From Xylocopa sonorina (taxonomy: Eukaryota; Arthropoda; Insecta; Hymenoptera; Apidae): a stretch of 64,000 nt of DNA. Where the stretch lies: NCBI RefSeq assembly GCF_050948175.1, contig NW_027490441.1, forward strand, positions 217,122 to 281,121, in the 5' to 3' direction. The notes under the pieces were generated by a model, which saw only the letters and a list, made by a program, of their open reading frames with translations, was not told where the DNA came from and did not search any database. Shown here piece after piece: positions 11,601 to 22,679 of this stretch (position 1 is the first letter of the stretch; the number at the start of each line of letters is the position of its first letter). A program made the position numbers and the translations under genes.

Positions 11601-14600
11601 AGAAGCACTAGAACTCTAATGCCACGATACGTAGACATCTGCAAACGCTATTTCCAAGCAAGGAAGTGTCGCGTTTACATTCATATGAAATATAGACGAG
11701 ATATACATAAACACTGCACAATGAATATTACACTTATCATGAAACATAGAAATGAGATGCGATATGGCAATATAAGAAGCATTAGAAATCTATTGGTTCG
11801 ATACGTAGACATCTGCAAACGCTCCTTCCTAGCAAGGAAGTGTCGCATTTACATTATTTTGAAGGAATACGAGGTATACATGACACTTCGCAATGAATTA
11901 TTATATCTTATCATGAAACATAGAAATGAGATGCGATATGGCGATTTAAGAAGCATTAGAAATCTATTGCTTCGATACGTAGACATCTGCAAGCGCTACT
12001 TCCTAGCAAGGATGTGTCGCATTTACATTCTTTTGAAGTGAATACGAGGTATACATAACACTGCACAATGAATATTATATCGTATCATGAACATAGAAGT
12101 GAGATGCGATATCGCGAATTAGCAAGCTTTAGAAATCTATTGCTTCTATACGTAGACATCTGCAAACGCTATTTCCTGGCAAGGAAGTGTCGCGTTTACA
12201 TTCTTTTGAAGGGAATACGAGGTATACATAACACTCCACAATGAATTTTATATCTTATCATGAAACAAAGGAATGGGATGCAATATGGCGATATAAGAAG
12301 CATTAGAACTCTATTGCTTCGATACGTAGACATATGCAAACGCTATTTCCAAGCAAGGAAGTGTCGCATTTACATTCTTCGGAAGTGAATACGATGTATA
12401 CATAACACTCCACTGTGAATATTATATATTATCATGAAAAATAGTAATGAGTAGCGATATCGCGTTTTCAGATGCATTACAACTATAATGCTAGCATACG
12501 TAGACATCTGCAAAACGCTATTTCCTGGCAAGGGTTGTCGCGTTTACATTCTTTTGAAGTGAATACGAGGTATAATTAACACTCCACAATGAATATTATA
12601 TCTTGTCATTAAACATTGAAATGTGATGTAATATGGCGATTTAAGAAGCATTAGATTTCTATTGCTTCGATACGTAGACATCTGCAAACGCCATTTCCTA
12701 GCAAGGAAGTGTCGCATGTACATTCAGTTGAAGTGTATGCGAGGTATACATGGCACTTCGCAATTTAATATTTTATCTTATCATGAAACATAGAAATGAA
12801 ATGCGATATCGCGATTTAAGAAGCATTAGATCCCTATTGCTTCGATACGTAGACATCAGCAAACGCTACTTCCTAGCAAGGAAGTGTCGCGTTTACATTC
12901 TTTTGAAATGAATACGATGTATACATAACACTCCACAATGCATATTATATCTTATCATGAAACATAGAAATGAGATGCACTATGGCGATTTAAGAAGCAT
13001 TAGAAACCTATTGCTTCGATACGTAGACATCTGCAAACGCAATTTCCAAGCAAGGAAGTGTCGCATTTACATTCTTTTGAAATGAATACGAGGTATACGT
13101 AACACTCCACTATGAATATTATATCTTATCATGAAACATAGAAATGAGATGCGATATGACGATTTAAGAAGCACTAGAACTCCATTGCTACGATACGTAG
13201 GCATCTTCCGACGCAATTTTCTAGCTAGCAAGTGTCGCATTTACATTCTTTTGAAGTGAATACGAGGTATACGTAACACTCCACTATGAATATTATATCT
13301 TATCATGAAACATAGAAATGAGATGCGATATGACGATTTAAGAAGCATTAGAAATCCATTGCTTCGATACGTAGACATCTGCAAACCCTATTTCCTAGCA
13401 AGGAAGTGTCGCATTTACATTCTTCTGAAGTGACTACGAAGTATACATGACACTTTGCAATGAATATTATATTTTATCATGAAACACAGAAATGAGATGC
13501 GACATCGCGTTATAAGAAGCATCAGAACTCTATTGTTTGGATGCGTAGACCTCTGGTAACGCTATTTCCTAGCAAGGAAGTGTCGCATTTACATTCTTCT
13601 GAAAGGAATACGAGGTATACATGAAACTTCGCAATGAATATTACATCTTATCATGAAACATAGAAATGTGATGCGATATCGCGTTTTGAGAAGTATTAAA
13701 ACACTATTTTTTCGATACGTAGACATCTGGAAAGTCTAGTTCGTAGCAAGGAAGTGTCGCATTTACATTCTTTTGAAGTGTGTGCGAGGTATAAGTGACA
13801 CTTCGCAATGAATATTACATCTTATCATGAAACATAGAAATGAGATGCGATATCGCGTTTTGACAAGCATTAGAGCCCTATTGCATCGTTACGTAGAAAT
13901 CTGCAAACGCTACTTCCTAGCAAGGAAGTGTCGCATGTATATTCTTTTGAAGTGAATACGAGTATACATGACACTTCGCAGTGAACATTATATCTATCAT
14001 GAAACATTGAAATGAGAAGCGATATCGCGTTTTAAGTAGCATTAGAAATCAATTGCTACGATACGTAGACATCTGCAAACGCTATTTCCCAGGAAGGAAG
14101 TGTCGCATTTACATTCATTTGAAGTGAAGGCGAGGTATACAATAACTCTGCACAATGAATATTATATCTTATCATGAAACATAGAAATGAGATGCGATAT
14201 CTCGTTTTAAGAAGAATTAGGACTCTATTGCTTAGACACGTGGACATCTGCAAACGCTATTTCCTAGCAAGAAAATGTCGCATTTACATTCTTTTGAAAT
14301 GAATACGAGGTATCCATAACACTGCACAATGGATATTACATCTTATCTTGAAACATAGAAAAGAGTTGCGATATCTCGTTTTAAGAAGAATTAGGACTCT
14401 ATTGCTTCGATACGTAGAAATCAGCCAACGCTATTTCATAGCAAGGAAGTGCGGCATCTACATTCATCTGAAGTGCAGACGAGGAATACATAACACATCG
14501 CAATGAATATTATATCTAATCATGAATCATAGAAATGAGATGCGATATCTCGTTTTAAGAAGCATTAGAACCCTATTTCTTCGTTACGTAGACATCTGCA

Positions 14601-15808
14601 AACGCTATTTCCTAGCATGGAAGTGTCGCATTTACATTCATTTGTAGTGTATGCGAGGTATACATAACACTTCGCAATGAATATTATATCTTATGATGAG
14701 ACATAGAAACGAGATGCGATATCGCGACTTAAGAAGCATTAGAACTCCATTGCTTCGATACGTAGACATCTAGAAACGCTATTTCTTAGAAAGGAAGTGT
14801 CGCATTTACGTTCATTTGAAGTGAATACGTAGTATACATGATAGTTCGCAATCAATATTATATCCTATCATGAAACATAGAAATGTGCTGCGATATCGCG
14901 TTTTAAGAAGCATTAGCACTCTATTGCTACGATTCGTAGACATCTGCAAACGCAACATCCTAGCGAGGAAGTGTCGCATTTACATTCATTTGAAATGAAT
15001 GCGAGGTATACATGACACTTCGCTATGAATATCATATCTTATCATGAAACATAGAAATGAGATGCGATATCGCGTTTTGAGAAGCATTAGAACTCTATTG
15101 CTTCGATACGTGGACATCTGCAAATGCTATTTTCTGGAAGGAAGTGTCACATTTACATTCATTTTTAGTGTATGCTATGTATATGTGACAATTCGCAGTG
15201 AATATTATACCTTATCACAAAACATAGAAATGAGATGCGATATCGCGATTGATGAAGCATTAGAATTCTATTGCTTCGATACGGAGACATCTGCAGACGA
15301 TATTTCCTAGCCATGAAGTATCGCATTTACATTCATTAGAAGTGTATGCGAGGTATAAGGGACACTTCGCAATGAAAATTATATCTTTTCATGAAACATA
15401 GGAATGAGATGCGAGATCGCGTTTATAGAGGCATTAGAACTCTATTCCTTCTATACGAAGACATCTCGAAACACTATTTCCTGGCGAGGAAGTGTGGCAT
15501 TTACATTATATTGAAGTGTAGACGAGGCATACGTAACACTTCGCAATGAATATTGTATCTTATCATGAAACATAGAATTGAGATGCGATATCGTTTTTAA
15601 ACATGTATTAGAACTCAGTTGCATCGATACGCAGACATCTAGAAACTCTATTACGTCGCAAAGAAGAGTGGGATCTACATTCTTTTGACATGCAGACGAG
15701 ATATACATAACGCGTTGCATTGAATATTACATCTTATCATGAGACATAGAAATGAGATGCGATATCGCATTTTATGAAGAATTAGAACACTATTCCTTCG
15801 ATATGTAG
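8658..15808 (+). repeat. 174-bp satellite array, forward orientation, second contig
   Basis: Nearly the same sequence as 2159-8557: 8658 pairs with 2159 (offset about 6500), and 15,755 pairs with 8557 (offset 7198). The roughly 700-bp growth in offset comes from a net gain of about four monomers in the 11,700-13,000 stretch, while the left copy carries one extra 348-bp dimer. Other differences are scattered single bases and short indels. About 40 monomers are present. The array is interrupted at 15,809 inside a monomer by a solo LTR; satellite resumes at 17,208. Confidence 0.93.
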
Positions 15809-15815
15809 TGTGACG

Positions 15816-15829
15816 TTGTGACGTCACAA
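15816..15829. promoter_or_regulatory. Perfect 14-bp palindrome with CRE core in LTR
   Basis: TTGTGACGTCACAA is perfectly self-complementary and contains TGACGTCA, the canonical CREB/ATF site. It lies 7 bp from the LTR start and partly repeats the terminal TGTGACG. It could be an enhancer site or simply part of the integrase-recognised terminus. Confidence 0.5.
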
Positions 15830-16503
15830 GGCTTGTACACCCCTCCCTCCTGCTTCGGTTAGACTAGCTCTCCGATCACCACCCATGCGAGAAGCGCGAC
15901 ACGGACAATCGCGATAGCTGTACTTGCGAGGAGCGTGAAATACGCGATGGTAGAACCTCCCCCACCCCCCGTTCTTTTCTCTCTCACCGTTCTACGGATT
16001 AGACTCGCGAGCTGATTGAAGAAGCGACCCAGGAGACACCCCTTCGGCGGATTAAAATACCACAGGTTCGCGGAAGGGCTGTGCGCCGAGGTTGAGTGAC
16101 GGGCTCGACGGTGGAGGAGTCGGGAAGTGAGCAAGAAGAGACCCTGTAGCCCGAGGGATACGATCCAAGGCCCTGCAACGATACGACCGTTGAAACAGCT
16201 CATGGAGACGAACGGAATGGACTCCGGGTGTGAGAAGAACCTCCACCCCTCCCCTGAGCCCATGAAGAGGAAAATGCAAGATGCGCAGCGGAACTGCAGG
16301 TGAGCCGTGGAAAGCGCGGCGCGCGACACGCGCCGCAGTTCAAATAATCCAGAGGACCCCCTCTAGACACACCAGAGGGGGCGATCCAGGAAGATCACCG
16401 AAATCCACCGATCGATGCCCCGAACAATACCGAAGCATATAGTCCTACCCCACCAAGGAGCCCTAAGGTTGATCTAAGGGGATCCGAAGACCCCCAGCAA
16501 ACC

Positions 16504-16510
16504 TATATAA
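16504..16510 (+). promoter_or_regulatory. TATA box of the LTR promoter
   Basis: TATATAA is followed about 30 bp later by an AGCATGAAGACAGCC region where transcription could start. The motif is conserved in the reversed LTR near 63,710 and lost from both copies in palindrome A. Confidence 0.6.
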
Positions 16511-16540
16511 CCAGCTCGCCAGCATGAAGACAGCCTCTAC

Positions 16541-16609
16541 ATCTTAGCGACTTCTTAGCGACTACTTAGCGACGACTTAGCGAAGACTTAGCGAAGACTT
16601 AGCGAGCAA
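16541..16609 (+). repeat. 11-bp tandem repeat, six copies of TTAGCG units
   Basis: TTAGCG recurs at 16,544, 16,555, 16,566, 16,577, 16,588 and 16,599, an exact 11-bp period with variable spacer bases (GACTTC, GACTAC, GACGAC, GAAGAC). It sits just downstream of the TATA box. The copy near 63,650 has only about two units, so the number varies between LTRs. It is not a telomere repeat. Confidence 0.85.
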
Positions 16610-16637
16610 CCTAGCAAACGATTGTACGGAGCGATTT

Positions 16638-16667
16638 GGAGGAGAGAGAGAGAGAAAGAGAGAGAAG
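16638..16667 (+). repeat. GA-rich microsatellite
   Basis: An interrupted (GA)n tract inside the LTR, homologous in position to the much longer (CT)n tract at 63,573-63,611 in the reversed LTR. Confidence 0.85.
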
Positions 16668-17207
16668 GACAGAGCGAGATCCGGAATTGTTGGCAACTAG
16701 AGCGTGAGTCCTTATACGCTAAAGCGTCCCATTTTTTCCTGCCGCTTTTCTGATATCGCGTATTGTATTTTGTATCGTATAACGGGTGGTGGATCCCCGA
16801 TCATTCGCAACGTGTCGTATAAAATTTAGTAATCCCGCGACGAGGCAATATAGAAAGAAGCCGTGAGTTCAGTATCCCGCGACGCTAATTTGCGCACTCG
16901 GCTAGAAGTAGTCGAGCGAAGGAGTATTTCGAAATTTCGAGGGTTATCTTGCACCGGGTTCTCCCAGGTTGCGTGGTCTACTAGTTTTGCCACTTCTTGA
17001 GTAGCTGGCGCCCAAAGAGTCCCAGCCTCGCAGCTTCGAAATACTCGCTGGATAGGAAATACTTTGTTCTGTACTTGGCGTTGGCGAATCCGCGGACGGC
17101 AGCATCGCGCGGATATTTTGTACCCCGTCTTAAACTCCTGTTTACACCTTTATTATTGGTTCTATATGCCCCCTTTCTTGCGGATTGTAACCCGTAAACC
17201 CGTCACA

Positions 17208-17515
17208 GTAGACATCGAAGGACGCTATTCCGTTCCAAAGATGTGCGGTATTTACATTCTTTTGAAGTGTTGACGAGTTATACATTACGCCTTGGTATAT
17301 ATTATTATATTGGTATGGCATATTATCATGAAACATAAGAATGTGGTGCGATGTCACCTTTTATGAAGAGTTACAACTCTATTGCTTCGATACGTAGACA
17401 TCTAGAAACGCTATTCCGTCGCAAGTATGTGTGTGATTAACATTCTCTTGAAGAATTGGGGAGATATGCGTTACGGGTTGCAATGATTTACATCCTATCA
17501 TGACAAACAACTGCA
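17208..17515 (+). repeat. Last forward satellite monomers before the switch
   Basis: The monomer interrupted by the LTR resumes at GTAGACATC and is followed by about one and a half divergent forward units, with TTGCTTCGATACGTAGACATC at about 17,380-17,402. Past 17,460 the units become hard to align, then orientation flips. Confidence 0.8.
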
Positions 17516-18555
17516 TTGCTACGGAATAGTGTTCCTAGATCCCTACGTGTCGAATCAGTAGGGCTCCAATGCTTCTTAAAACGCCATAATGCATCTCATT
17601 CCTATGTTTCATGATAAGATATAATATACATTGCGAAGTGCTATGTATATCTCGTCTACACTTAAACAGGATGTAAATGCCACACATCCTTGCAAGGAAG
17701 TACGTTTCCAGCTGTCTACGTATTGAAGCAATAGAGTTCTAATGCTTCCAAAACCGCGATATCGTATTTCATTTCTATGTTTAATGATATGAGATAATAT
17801 TCATTGCGTAGTGTTATTTATACCTCGTCCATACTTCAAAAGAATGTAAATGCCACACTTGCTTGCTAGGAATTGCGTTTCCAGATGTATACGTACCGAA
17901 GCATTAGAGTTCTAATGCTTCCTCAAACGCGATATCGCACCTCATTCCTATGTTTCAGGAAAAGATATAATATTCATTGCGAAGGGCTATGTATACCTCG
18001 TCTACACTTCAAAAGAATGTAAATGCCATAATTCCTTGCTAGGAAATAGCGTTTCCAGGTGTCTAAGTATCGAAGCAATGGAGTTGTAATGCTTCTTGAA
18101 ACGCGATATAGCATCTCAGTTCTATGTCACATGATAAGATATAATTTCAATGCATCGCGTTATGTATATCTCCTCTACACTTCAAATGAATGTAAATGCA
18201 TCACTCCCTTGCTACGGAATATCGTTTCTATATCTGAAGGTTTAGAAGCAATAGAGTTCTAATGCTTCGTAAAACGCGGCTGCGCATCTTACTTCTATAT
18301 TTCATCATAAGATGTAATATTCATGGCATCGCATTATGTTTATCTGCTTCTGCACATGAATTGAGTGTAAACCCTACAATTTCTTGCCCGGGGATAGCGT
18401 TTCTAGATGTCCAGGTGTCGAAGCATTTAATTTGTCATGCTTCATGCACCGCAATATCATATAAACCGCATTTCATATAAACAGTTCAAAGTAAGATAGA
18501 AGGTTGTAAGGCTCTATGCATCGCATTATGCTTATCTGCTTCTGTGCTTCATAAT
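17516..18555 (-). repeat. 174-bp satellite, reverse orientation, palindrome A
   Basis: From about 17,517 the landmarks appear as reverse complements (GGCTCCAATGCTTCTTAAAA, CATGATAAGATATAATAT, CACTTCAAAAGAATGTAAA). About six monomers are present, against tens of forward units on the other side, so the core is strongly asymmetric. The unit at about 17,880-18,050 matches the left-side unit at 2407-2480 better than the directly opposite unit does, a one-monomer slip. The outermost units (18,260-18,555) are the divergent edge type. Confidence 0.9.
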
Positions 18556-19301
18556 GCTCTGGGATGTGAGAAGGTCCTCAACCATCCTTAACCCCCTAAA
18601 GGGAAGTCAAAAGTCCAGCGGCCCTGCAGGTGGGCCATGGGAGCGCGGCGCGCGAGGCGCTACGCAATTTAAATGATCACGAGGATCCCCTCAGGGACAT
18701 CCAAGAAGGCGAGAAGATGAAATCGCCGAAGTCCACTGATCGATGGACCCGAACAATACCGAAGCCTACAGCCCACTCCACCAAGGAGCCCCGAGGAGGA
18801 TCCAGGAGACCCGAGGACCACCAGCCAATTTAAGGAACCTGAAGAAGAGAACTTGAGAGCTTATTCGCTAAAGCGTCCCATTTCTTGTGTCGCATATTGT
18901 ATATTGTATCTTATATCGTGAAGCGAGTTATGATACCCGGTAATTCGCGGCGTGTTGCATAGTTTCCCGTAAACCTTGTTAGTTAAACCCACGTCGAGAC
19001 CATAAATAAACATGCCGTGACTTCAGTATCTCGCGATCTGAGTGTGTGTACTTGGCTAGTCATAGTCGAGAGGAGGAGGATTTCGAAGTTTCAAGGGTTG
19101 TTCCGCCCAAGGGTTCCCGGAGTCGTGTAGTCTACCCCTTTGCTACTTTCTGAGCAGCTGGCGCCCAAGAAAAGTTGTACGTGAGCGGATACCTTGGAAC
19201 GATAGATCGCTTTAGATTGAAGTACGTTTTACACCTTAAAGCATTTAGATAATTAACCCCTTCGAGCTTCCCTGACTTACTATATATAGGTTTCCGTCAC
19301 A
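18556..19301 (+). mobile_element. Shortened LTR remnant, arm A right copy
   Basis: Mirror of the left-arm remnant without the nested insertion. It begins beside satellite at about GGGATGTGAGAAGG, matching the full LTR from about 16,224 onward, and ends TTTCCGTCACA at 19,301. The TATA box, 11-bp repeat and GA tract region are deleted between AGCCAATTTAAGG and TCGCTAAAGCG. No target duplication is found: the 3' flank is ACTA, while the 5' side is satellite. Confidence 0.8.
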
Positions 19302-20260
19302 ACTAACAGGAACCATCACTTTACATAGATATATAGAACACACATAGTTTTAAACGTAGAACTGAGAATTTGAGATCTTACTTTGAAACGTTAGTAGTGA
19401 GGAATTCCATCGGATTTCATAGAAATTCAGAACTTACTTGCTATGAAACATAGGCAGATAAGGGCCATTGCGTTGCTTAGAACATTAGAACTTGCTTACT
19501 TCAACAAAGATTTCTATTGGCTTCGTCCGTTCTTTTAAAAGAGTTTTTGATAAACCACATACTTTTCACACTTCTGATATCTTTGAAAGTTCGCGAGATG
19601 TCATCGTTTAAGTTTTAAAATGATTACTTAGTGTGGATTATTATTTAGTAACTCGCTCATAAACGAGTCTGCATAGGATATAATCCATAAGTTTTTAAGC
19701 CTGGAATTTATGTAGTTATTTGTTATTCACTTATTGCTCAAACGAAAAAGATTCTGACCACTTCAAAATGGTTTACTTTCATCAATTTTCTTAAAAATTG
19801 AAATACTGCCCAACTGTTTGCATTAGAGGCTGTAATTAAAGCTTTCAAAACATTTTACCTCTTATAGATGAATTCTGGAATTGAAATTGAATGTTTGACT
19901 TTTCTAACTCCTGTTTAGACATCTTTCTATTGGAATGTTCAAGTATTTTTCATATTCGTAATTATTAAAAATGTTTTACTTGATTCTTTAATTTAATATT
20001 TAGAATTTTCTGAGAAATATTTTTTATCGTAATGAACTATATAATTGCAATTATAATTCTTTATGAAATCATAATAACAGAAAAGTATGTATCCATTCTT
20101 GTAGTTTTGTCAAGAGTATTTAATCTTACTATCTAAAATGAAACATTGAGATCTGTTTACAATCTAATGGAATTTGATTACCTTTTGATTCAAATTCACA
20201 ATGATAATCTTCCATAGTTCAACAATTTTGTGAGCTGTCCTCAGGAATCCGCAGCTCAGT
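19302..20260. other. AT-rich unique DNA of the right arm, no gene seen
   Basis: Reverse-complement partner of 1-956. I see no convincing gene, RNA or repeat in it. Confidence 0.7.
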
Positions 20261-20363
20261 ACTTATAAAATGAACGACACAAAGAACAGCCTAACCAAAC
20301 GTATTCGAACCGATTTTTCAATACTAATCTTATCATGTTTAATTTATGCTGCAAACTATTGAA

Positions 20364-21258
20364 ATGCCCTTCGAAAAGTGTTTATTCACAGTGAAGTAAA
20401 CGGTAAATGTTACGCCTTCCACCACTGTTTACAATACGTATGTTTCACTTCCTATCAAAACCGTGAGTATTATCGCTTTTCTTTACTTTTTGTAACCTTC
20501 AATGCCTTCACGTTACAGATCGTTAAACTTGCTTTAAAATGCTCTATCGTATTACGGAAGAATGGATATATCAATTCATTTTAAAAAATGAAGGTAACCT
20601 TCATATGTCCAACATAACTCCACTTACAAAAAAACTATTTTCATCAACGGATGGGCCCTTTGTACTATGCAATTTTATATTAGCAAAAACTTCTATGAAA
20701 CTTATAGTTTCGTGGATATCTGAGGTGCTAATTATTACTGCCCCACCCTGTATATTGTTATGGATGTGTCCAACAAGGCAACGATGAACAGAGTTAAATT
20801 TAATATTATGATGTTTATTATTTTACTAATAGTATATTTGTTTTTCTGGAATTTTGCCAAAAAATAATGTTCACGATGTCGACAGATGAATATATTTGCC
20901 TTAGAATTACAAGAGCCAACAATTTCGAAAGTAGAATATTTCTTTACTTCGCTAACCGAATCATTGCAAACGTTAAGTAAAGTGCGTGCCTTTCAAAACA
21001 GTCAAATGCAAATTACGATACAACGTTTCCAAGAAATGGTACGTGCCACTGTTTTTTAATTTCCGTTTATTTAATCAAAGGAAATTTAATTGAAATATCC
21101 GCAAAATTTGAAGACAAAAAGTTATTGTAATTTTACGCAACATATATGATGGTAATAAAGGATAAGTATACGGAACTGAAAATGGAAAGTAGCGAGCAGA
21201 AAAAGAAACTGATGGAGCTACAAAGTAGATTGATAAATCCGTCAAATAATGATTCTAG
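20364..21258 (+). pseudogene. Decayed RNF212/Zip3-like meiotic RING gene
   Basis: Four exon-like blocks can be read. Block 1 (20,364-20,462) starts MPFEKCLF, has a frame break near 20,398, then GKCYAFHHCLQYVC; this resembles the start of a Zip3/RNF212-type RING, but the first zinc Cys reads as Phe, the RING His is Gln and a later Cys is Ser. It ends at donor GTGAGT. Block 2 (20,519-20,585), after TTACAG, has KCSIV where CxxC is expected. Block 3 (20,886-21,038) includes VEYFFTSLTESL and FQNSQMQITIQRF and ends ATG|GTACGT. Block 4 (21,161-21,258), after AATAAAG, is a coiled coil (DKYTELKMESSEQKKK). Family members are SUMO or ubiquitin E3 ligases that set crossover sites in meiosis. The assignment rests on my recollection of family order and spacing. 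The coiled-coil half looks intact; the RING half is broken. Extent past 21,258 is uncertain. Confidence 0.45.
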
Positions 21259-21999
21259 GTTAATAAAATCTGTTAATCACAGAACTATTGCAAAAATCAA
21301 GTATAATCAATATTACTTCTGTTCAAAGACTATAATAGAATTGGACCGAAATGGGTACAAAACAGGCAATTATATCTATACGTTCTATTCTATGCAAAGG
21401 CAAATATTTCAAAGAGAAAAGATGTGTTACTTATAAATTACTTATGTTCCTAGATATCTCACTAATTCAGGCTTCTTGTCTTGCAGAACTAATCATTCAT
21501 TTAACATGTAAAGGGGTCGAAGAATAGTAAAAGATTTTTATATTTCATAGCCTCACTCGGTACGTCGATTGGATCACGTAAAATATCGGACATTAATTGC
21601 ATCTACATCTTCAGACCGTAAATATATGATTGCAACAACATATTTAATAGCGTTTTAATAACATTTTTCTAATTGTTTATATCTATGTCTAATAAATATA
21701 TATTAATCGAATAAGTTGCTTTACCAAAGAATAAAAGTATCTGAGGCTTACAAATCGGAGCATTACATAACAAACGTGCATCACATATATAATATTACAT
21801 GTAACAAAAGATGAAGACCAAAAAGATCGTACATAAGTTGAATCCACAATGCGGTCATAGAGATACAGAAACGGCAAAAATTCCAAACAATAATTTAAAA
21901 AATTCAAAAAGGGGGGAGTGAAAATCCATCTCCTTGACGATGATAAGGAACAAGTCTGCCTCATGCACTACAATATCCCAAACAGCCAGCGATTGGCAC
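21259..21999. other. AT-rich spacer, no clear gene
   Basis: The frame of the preceding coiled-coil block stays open to about 21,436 but loses coiled-coil character after about 21,258. A good acceptor (TTGTCTTGCAG, ending at 21,486) could belong to a further exon of the same relic. Nothing else is recognisable; the minus-strand frame at 21,689-21,964 is hydrophobic, AT-driven and unconvincing. Confidence 0.5.
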
Positions 22000-22230
22000 G
22001 CCAATGACAACGGATGGAACGAATTCCGTGACAGAACTGTGCTAACAAAGTGCTCCTACTCAGCTTTCGAAATGGCATACTGTTAGTACTGGGGCGGCAT
22101 TCGTATCACGGCACTATTAAAGCACCGAGATATAGCATACGGGCTACACGGCCGTGACAATGACACTATCAGCTCACCATAGCTACACGCGTGGTTGTGG
22201 CGTAGGCTGACATTTACTAATGGGGAAGCT
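22000..22230. other. GC-richer patch, unidentified
   Basis: Base composition is visibly higher in GC than the flanks, without a long open frame or repeats. It may be a decayed mobile element. A similar patch at 22,680-22,985 has faint similarity in reverse (ATCCCA near its end, ACACGCGT in the middle), too weak to claim inverted repeats. Confidence 0.3.
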
Positions 22231-22679
22231 GTTTCCATAAAAATTATAAGCAAATATGAAAAATGACTAAACTGTGCAATTTATTTATTTTGATTCCAAT
22301 ATAGATACACCGGCACAAAACAATGATATAAGAATTCGATTTTATTATTTTCTATAAACTAGCTCGATAGGGCGATTTTTTCCATAAAGTCGATAATTAC
22401 TTTGTCATAAAAATATATACACTTATTTTATATATATTTTCTTCAATTTATTGTTACAAATTCATGCAATTGAGGGTTACATTAAATACGATGACAGCAT
22501 GTTATTTCAAAAATTACACAAGGCGAAGTTAGGGACGCAACAGCATGAATTTTTATTTTATAAGTAATATTTTTTTTATAATTAATATTTTTAGTCTATG
22601 ATGGATTGAAAGAAATATATACGACTCGCTCAATAACTATAAACATAGGAAAACGACCATCAAAATGTCTATCAATACT
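22231..22679. other. AT-rich spacer, nothing recognised
   Basis: A run of A/T-rich DNA with short homopolymers and no open frame, structural RNA or repeat unit that I can support. Confidence 0.6.

Larger units (their letters stand above)
15809..17207 (+). mobile_element. 1.4-kb solo LTR inserted in a satellite monomer
   Basis: The element begins TGTGACGTTG and ends AACCCGTCACA, so the termini share the inverted heptamer TGTGACG/CGTCACA. It splits a satellite monomer that reads CTTCGATATGTAG on the left and GTAGACATC on the right: the GTAG at 15,805-15,808 and 17,208-17,211 is a 4-bp target duplication. Inside are a CRE-like palindrome, a GC-rich hairpin GCGGCGCG/CGCGCCGC (16,316-16,336), a second hairpin around CCCCTCT/AGAGGGG near 16,360, a TATA box, an 11-bp tandem repeat and a GA tract. 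No gag or pol is present, so it is a solo LTR left by recombination between the two LTRs of a provirus. A 4-bp duplication suits a Ty3/gypsy-like element. The minus-strand open frame at 15,859-16,329 is probably incidental. Confidence 0.85.
18186..20260. repeat. Palindrome A, right arm
   Basis: Reverse complement of 1-2415, ending exactly at 20,260 opposite base 1. It contains edge satellite, the LTR remnant and 959 bp of AT-rich unique DNA. It lacks the 344-bp LTR of the left arm. Pairing is limited by the start of the window, so sequence beyond 20,260 may also belong to the palindrome. Confidence 0.93.

Noticed and set aside
11565..12041. 158-residue open frame in the forward satellite (and similar frames at 5237, 7846, 53,608, 59,872)
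   Set aside because: It is the 174-bp monomer read through two or three units where the usual stop codon is mutated. Neighbouring units have the stop, and no start context or family resemblance exists.
2159..15755. True 6.5-7.2 kb tandem duplication of the satellite block
   Set aside because: The copies are separated by a 100-N gap whose right contig begins inside the repeated sequence, so an overlap of contigs or alleles explains it better; kept only as an assembly finding.
15859..16329. 156-residue minus-strand open frame with a hydrophobic C-terminus
   Set aside because: It lies antisense within the 5' half of a solo LTR that is oriented on the plus strand. The equivalent part is absent or outside the window in the other copies, so conservation cannot be shown.
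16541..16609. Telomeric repeat (TTAGG type)
   Set aside because: The unit is 11 bp with TTAGCG and variable spacer, only six copies, and sits inside an LTR.
17006..17016. TGGCGCCCAAA as a retroviral-type primer binding site next to an LTR end
   Set aside because: The motif looks like a primer binding site, but target duplications place the LTR end about 190 bp further on, so it is internal to the LTR. It recurs at the same internal position in the other copies.
21689..21964. 91-residue minus-strand open frame, hydrophobic
   Set aside because: Codon use follows base composition; no motif, no splice context, no repeat support.
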